Assembly (NCBI GenBank): GCA_026874595.1 | Contig: CM049306.1 | Coordinates: 94,789,642 to 94,853,641, forward strand | DNA: 64,000 bases | Direction: 5' to 3' | DNA from: Sipunculus nudus | Lineage: Eukaryota > Annelida > Sipuncula > Golfingiida > Sipunculidae | Shown: positions 57,990 to 64,000 of the stretch, piece by piece | Layout: the number at the start of each line of letters is the position of its first letter | Numbering within the stretch: position 1 is the first letter of the stretch | Position numbers and translations under genes: made by a program | Notes under the pieces: generated by a model | The model's input: only the letters and a program-made list of their open reading frames with translations | What the model was told of the DNA's origin: nothing | The model's database searches: none

Positions 57990-60900
57990 GGAAACATTTA
58001 ACAAGTGACCCATGGGTTATGACGCTCAGCTGACTAAGAAGACATTCACAAAATCATCTGAATGCCAAATTTTGTAGGTAGTATTCCTATTCAACTGAAG
58101 CTTAGCTCGGAGGATATGGGTAACTGGACCTAATTTCAGGATTCCAAGGAGATTTTTCATGGACCTCCATGGATGTCAAAATAGAAGATTCTGGGTCCAA
58201 TGGTTACGATTTGTGCCCTGTAAACGGACAACCACATCTTTGAAGGTATAAAAAAAAATTTAGCAAAAATGCATAAAATTTGAAAAAAATGCAGGTAGTG
58301 CCACTATTCTGCAAAAACATTCCATGATCAATATCCAAGCAAAGAATCATGGTGATCAATGCATTAGTTGTTCATATACTTGAGCTTTTGTATCAAATTT
58401 TTAGTTATTCTGGGGGGTACTTCTGAGCCCTATAGCTCAGAGGAAATGGGTCACAGAAACCTAATTTCAGATTTCCACGGAGATTTTTTATGGACCCCCT
58501 GGGATGTCATGTTAGAAGATTCAAGGTCTAATGGTTACAATTTGTGCCCCTATTAACAGATGATTAGATCTTTAAAAGTCTCAAAAACAGAGAAAAAAAT
58601 TGTAAAAATAAAAAACAAAAATACAGGTGGCACCACCAGACTGTAGAAACTGATGAAACATTCCATGATCAATATCTATACAAAGAATCATGAGAATCAA
58701 TGCATTAGTTGTTCAGATACTTGAGCTTTAGTATCAAATTTTCCATTATTCTGGGGGGTACTTTGGAGCCCAACAGCTCAGAGGTTATGGGTAACAGAGA
58801 CCTCATTTCAGGTATCTTATGAGATTTCTTATGGACCTCCCTGGATGTCTAGTAAGAAGATTCCAGATCCAATGGTTACGATTTGTGCCCCGTTAACAGA
58901 TGACAGCTTCTTTGAAGGTCTCAAAATTAGAGAAAAAAATTCATAAAAATTGGAAAAAATACAGGTGGCACCACCAGGTTACAGGAACTGATGGAACACT
59001 CCATGATCAATATCTATGCAAAGAATCATGGTGATCAATGCAGTAGTTATTCAGATACTTGAGCTTTTGGATCAAATTTTTGATTATATCCTGGGGGGGG
59101 GGGTGCTTACGAGACCCATAGCTTGATGAATATGGGTAACAGAGACTTACCGTAAATTTCCGCATATACGTCGAGAAATTTGCTCCTTAAAAAAATAATC
59201 CAGGAATGGGGGGTCGCCTTATGTGCGGGTATAAGCCTGACAGTCCAAATTTTACTCAGACTTCGTCAAACTGCCGATCTGAATGTCCAGCTCACGCAGA
59301 TAGGACTTGCCTAATCGCTCATCAGATGTTCGTTTCCGGGGATGCCAGGAACATATGTGGCCCTTTCAGTCATTAAATACTGTGGAATTAGACTTCCATA
59401 CCATTTTTTTTCAAGTTCGGCCATTTACGCTGTCCTTTTAATTGGGTAATGCGGTATATCAAAATTCATGCAATAAACTTGGATGCTGACAACCAGCACA
59501 TGACCCCACGCCTGGTTATAATTAACGAGCTTCATTCATGGGCGATTGAGCATGGGTGCTAGAGGCACGAGTATTGCGTAATCAATCGGGGTTTTATCAA
59601 TGGCATCGAGCTCTGTGTATATGACATCAAAGTCTGTTTAAGAATTGCTCAGCAACAACATTTGATGCTTGCACAAGCGAGCAAACACGCAAATGACCGC
59701 TGGCCACTGTTTGTGAATATGAACAGGTGACAAAAGGCGGGCCAACTCGGGTGAACTTCAAAGCCATTTTCCCATTGACACAGGTCATTGGTCTTCAGGG
59801 CGCAATGGTTTCATAACTGTTTCTACCGACAATTAAAATGCTGAGAGTCAGCTTGGAATTATATGCCATGACGAATGCCATGACCCGCATACAACTGTGG
59901 TCCTCAACAGGTCAGACCAGATCCTCATTCCATTCAGCCAGCGATTGTACCGAGTAGCTGATAAATTTGCCGTCTGTTAAGTACTGGGATTTAAAATACA
60001 AAACTATGAACGGATATCATGTTTTCATTCACAGGTAATCAATTCTGAACATTGACGAAGATTATTTTATTTGATCCACTGTCAGATAAGCAGAAACGGC
60101 AAACTTAATTGAGCTTGATCGTTGATTCTATTTTCCAGTTTTCTTCACGCAACACTGGCGTCACCTGACGGGAATATAGTTGACTATTTTTTTTATAGCG
60201 GTGACAAATTAACGCTTGTTCTGAAAGGTGTAAAATGAAAGTTATTTAGTCTTACGTTATGTTCCTATTTATAACACTTGAAGAGCAAATCTTGTTCATT
60301 TTGAGCAAATCTTGTTCATTTTTATGTACAGAATATAAAATACAAACACAAAATAATGTGCATTCAGTTTCTCCCCTTTCTCATAAGCAGAAATAAGTCT
60401 CCTTGTCGTTTGGTTGTCAATTTTCCCATTTATTTTCATGCAACAGTGGCGACATCATCTGGGAAAATGTATGACTACTTTTATGCCGTTGGTATAAAGT
60501 ATTGTCGGTTCTCAAAGCTAATATGGAATTATGTCTGTAACTATATAGACTTACGTATATATACTTACTTATATCATACTTATGTAGATACTTATTCATA
60601 ACACTTGGGAAACGTCTTTGTTCATTTGAAAGCGACAAGAAGTGACCGTGAACCCATGTTAATATTGTCATCTAGGTCGTCACACGCCGGGCCTTCCCGG
60701 GGGTTTCACTTTCAGCTATAGATCACGGCGTACAGTTGGTTTGACCTTCTCTGAAAGGGAATGTTACCTGCACTACAAGCAGTGGTAGTGGGTACTTTTA
60801 GCCTGACAACTATGCACGCAAGTTTATTTTTGGGTGTGACTTTTAAATGACTCATTCCATTGGTTTTCATTTACTTATCTGTTGTGAGCCGGGGACTTTC

Positions 60901-61182
60901 CAGACTCAGTGGGCTCTTAAAAATTTTCTCCCGATTTTTCTCTTCAAAATCCCACCTCGACTTATACGCAGGGTCGACGTATATGTGGAAATTTAAGGTA
61001 ATTTCAGGTTTCCAAGGAGACTTTTCATGGATCTCAATGGATGTCAAGTTAGAAGATTCCAGGTCCAGAGGTTACAATTTGTGCTGTTAACGGCCCAACG
61101 ACTGGACGGCCTGACAGATGTCTGGACGGACAAAGAGTGATCGCTATAGCTCAGATGACCTTCAGTCAGCTGAGCTAAAATT
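57990..61182 (+). mobile_element. Family B element interrupted by a DNA transposon
   Basis: 5' end ACAAGTGACCCATGGGTTAT with tag GCTCAGCTGAC (58024-58034). Core units carry GGTGGCACCACC at 58626 and 58964. 3' tail GACGGACAAAGAGTGATCGC and stem-loop arms 61148-61159 and 61165-61176. The unit beginning at 59090 is cut at 59149 and resumes at 60999. Confidence 0.8.
59150..60998. mobile_element. Non-autonomous DNA transposon with TA duplication, 1849 bp
   Basis: Ends CCGTAAATTTCCGCATATAC... and ...GTATATGTGGAAATTTAAGG form ~25-bp imperfect terminal inverted repeats, flanked by TA on both sides (59148-59149, 60999-61000). Removing it restores the family B text 'gggtaacagagact-TA-atttcagg'. TA duplication points to the Tc1/mariner/pogo group. 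Open frames inside are short and show no transposase motif. Confidence 0.85.
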
Positions 61183-61510
61183 GCAGGTGGCTCCACCAGA
61201 TTTCTGACAACCCTATTCATGGTTTATATTCAAGGCAAAATTCAGGGCAATCCATGCATTAATTATCAAGATCCTGGAGGTTTTGTATCAAATTTTAAAT
61301 GGTTCTGGGGGTACTTGCAAGCCCCATAGCTGAGAGGATATAGGTCACAGTGACCAAATTTCAGGTTTCCAAAGAGATATTATTGACCTCCCAGAATATC
61401 CAGTTACTATTTCTAGGTTGAATGGTGTCAAAATGTGCTAGGCTAAGGTAGGGGCAGACAGACAGACAGTGAGACAGATGGACGACGGACGCTAACGCTG
61501 ACCAATCACT
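61183..61510 (+). mobile_element. Second family B-like fragment in tandem
   Basis: Begins right after the B tail with GGTGGCTCCACC (61186-61197), a one-base change from the palindrome, and runs through 'tctgggggtacttgcaagccccatagct' to an ACAG/ACGG tract at 61453-61490. Its terminal stem-loop is not recognisable. Confidence 0.65.
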
Positions 61511-61849
61511 AAAACTGAAGGAATTCTTACTAAAAAATACAGTATACTGTTGCAGTTGTGTTAAAGGTTTCAAGATGACAAAAAAGGCTGGAGCCCTTGT
61601 AACTTAAAATATCCTTTTCATGGCGGGATAAACATGCCAGGCTCTATCTGGGTAAAATATAGACTTACAAAAATATAATTTATTATCAAAAAAGAAAATT
61701 CAGCTAAGATCAAAGAGTACACTTTCTAAAGGATCCAATATATAAATATAAACTCTGGTCTATTGGCAATAAATACGCATCTTCAAACTGTGAAAACACC
61801 AGGTGATTCAAATCATGACATGTAAAACCTGTAGGCTTGTTAAAATTTA

Positions 61850-62420
61850 ATCACATGCTTGGGAATAATATAGCCATAACCCATAATGACGTTACCCGCA
61901 TTAATCCCAGAGAAAACATGATCAAATTAAGGAATGATCCCTCATGCATTGAAACAATGACCAGAAAGGCATTTATATCAAACAAGAGTCTCATTTCTAT
62001 TACTGTTTGATCCCTTTAAAACAAGCCATAATTGGTTTATCCAGTCAAGATGGAAGGAGTTAAATTGCCATTGTAGCTGTTCCAATTATCAGGGAGTATT
62101 TCAGTGAGTGCTGCCTTGAACCAGCTCACTTGACAGTAATGATAACAATGAGAGCTACAGAGTATACAAACACAGACAGGAGAAAATACATGGGAAGACT
62201 TCAAAGGCAGAATCTGGCCAGAGAACATGCCAATTCACTGACCACCTCATGTCATTGCATTGTGATTACAAAGATTTTGGCAGGATTTCAATTGCAGAGC
62301 TGAGATGAAGCAGGGATTATGGGGATTCCTTGCAGGAATGAGACCAAATCCCGAAAGAAAAAAACGAGTCTAACAGCCGATGGATAGCCTTCAAAGGATG
62401 CCAAAAATCCATAATGGCAA
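61850..62420. promoter_or_regulatory. Candidate conserved non-coding region
   Basis: Repeat-free, with CATGTCATTGCATTGTGATT, TGACAGTAATGATAACAATG and several CAATTA/ATTAAT cores. It looks unlike the surrounding repeat debris. No open frame or RNA fold was recognised. Confidence 0.3.
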
Positions 62421-64000
62421 CACTGGGTGAGAAAACATAACACCTCATTAACATTATAACTCGTAATACTGATTGTATTTTATAAAGCGTTTAACAGTTA
62501 TTGATTTATTAATTCCCATTTTTTAATAATGAATGTAACAAAGCCTCTTTATATGGTTGCAGAAACAAAAAGAATCTGCATACTAGATTATACCTTGAGA
62601 ACAAAAGAATGTCCTCAGCCCTGACCTGCCAAGTTGAACAATCACTCTTCTTTACTTTACAATTAGCCTTGACACATGACCTTGACCTATATACCTCATG
62701 ACCTGCTGGATGTTAAACTGACATACCGGTAAAAAATTTTGATGTAAACTGATTTTGTCTGGCCCACCAGGATACAGATTTATCACTCTAATCAGTTTAT
62801 ATGTCTTGGCCTTGATGCTGTAAAGTGCCTAAAATGTTGGAAGAGTTTGCTGCAAAAACATTTCCTGCATCAATCAATATATAAAGCCATAAATTTATAA
62901 CAAGATTAAAAAGTCTATGAAGGCTTTCAATATTATTATTACCCTGTATTTCTTGTGCAAATTTCTTTATGTATTTTATTTAAATCTTATAGTTAATTTA
63001 AAGGATATATGAAATTATTTAACACTGCTGTGCTCAGGAATCTTTTTACTTGATGAAAGTGCATGAATTCATCATATATAATTTTTGCTGACTTTATTAG
63101 TTCATGCATATTACATCAACAAAGCAAATATTGTTACTGTATCAGGCAGTCAAAATCATGATTCCACTTGTTTGCAGGAAAATTATGTAAATATAATTCA
63201 AGGCTTCAAGAAGTATATGGTCAAATATTACTTAGTGGAGTACCAAGCTTGATTTAGTGGCTGATGAAGCTTCATCAGTCAGCCCAGCAGCCTCAGTGTG
63301 CTGCAATATCAGCCATCAGCATGTACAGGTATAATTAACATGTCCCACTGTACTGAAGTACTGATATCTTCACAATGAATAATACCTTTAGGTACCATCT
63401 GTTGCATGTTTATTCATTATTTCCTTGGTTTCTTGAAGAGAAGCTCCCTTCTGTTATTATTTAAATGGTACTTTCTAAATAATAGCAGTACTAGGCCACC
63501 ATCAAACATTTTATGAATAATATATTCTTAAAAATTGTTTTCTCAAAAATGAGATTTATTTGTAACAAAAATTATGAAGTAATTTCTAAAATCCACCTTT
63601 TCAAATAAATTCAACCCTAAAACCTAATGGCTCTTTCACTATGAAATCTATGAAGTAAATGAAGATAAAGATCCAAACACAGGTGACTTATTATGTGCAT
63701 GTATAGCTAGGTTCTTTGTTAAAGAGATCATAAGATGGTCAAAATCAAAATCTACGGCAATCTAATGTTTTTACTTTTCTCAGCAGAAAAGGGAACAAAT
63801 TCTCATGAGATAAAAAATTGACATGTCCTTTAGGAAGTTCATTTGATTTGATTTGATTTGAATAACAGGAATCCCCGGTTTGTGTATTGTGTGTGTGTTT
63901 GTAAATCCTTATTCAGCTTATACACAATACCTCCTGATTCACTGCCAAATATAATTTTCCTAAAAAAAAAGATAATTTTTCTTGCCCCTCCCTATAACTT
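62421..64000. other. AT-rich intronic or upstream DNA, nothing recognised
   Basis: No coding exon, repeat family or RNA gene seen. A short GATTT(GATTT) run lies at 63842-63860 and a GT run near 63890. The missing CPED1 first exon was searched for here by eye without success. Confidence 0.5.

Overview
This is a eukaryotic, AT-rich, repeat-laden genomic window, most likely from a mollusc or another lophotrochozoan. The evidence is one intron-rich gene with GT-AG introns plus many 'pearl/DINE-1/Helentron-like' interspersed elements: tandem core repeats, an ACAG/ACGG tract, and a terminal stem-loop. No prokaryotic operons, rRNA or CRISPR are present. The phylum is inferred from repeat style, not from a marker gene.

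The one protein-coding gene I can support lies on the minus strand. Twenty phase-compatible exons between 42723 and 5733 join into an open frame of 2916 nt (971 residues plus stop) that reads as the C-terminal roughly 95% of CPED1 (C7orf58). The module order is a TTL-type ATP-grasp domain, a linker, a cadherin-like beta-sandwich, then a PC-esterase (SGNH/GDSL-like) domain. The first coding exon (start codon, signal anchor) was not found; it lies between 42724 and 64000 or beyond the window.

Layout, low to high coordinates. 1-5.4 kb: intergenic sequence 3' of the gene, with a chimeric repeat element at 2.8-4.1 kb and a degenerate minisatellite at 4.2-4.6 kb. 5.7-9.8 kb: the last six exons (esterase). 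9.8-15.9 kb: an intron with a large foldback element. 16-20.9 kb: exons for the cadherin-like domain and linker. 21-24 kb: a family A element. 24.3-24.9 kb: ATP-grasp exons. 25-35.7 kb: one intron filled by a family D element and an 8.6 kb family C concatemer. 35.8-37 kb: two ATP-grasp exons. 37.3-41.2 kb: a family B element. 41.7-42.7 kb: the most N-terminal exons found. 42.8-64 kb: presumed first intron, with a 30-bp minisatellite, SINEs, a second family A element, a 47-bp minisatellite, and a second family B element split by a 1.85 kb TA-flanked DNA transposon.

The most striking observation is that four element families with different internal sequence (A, B, C, D) share one blueprint. Each has a short 5' palindrome, then a family-specific 11-16 nt tag, then tandem core repeats, then a CGG/ACGG/ACAG tract, then a 3' stem-loop whose right arm is the reverse complement of the 5' tag. 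Their cores also share regulatory-looking motifs: AGGTCA-type nuclear-receptor half-site clusters, a GGTGGCGCCACC palindrome, and in family C a CTCF-like core.
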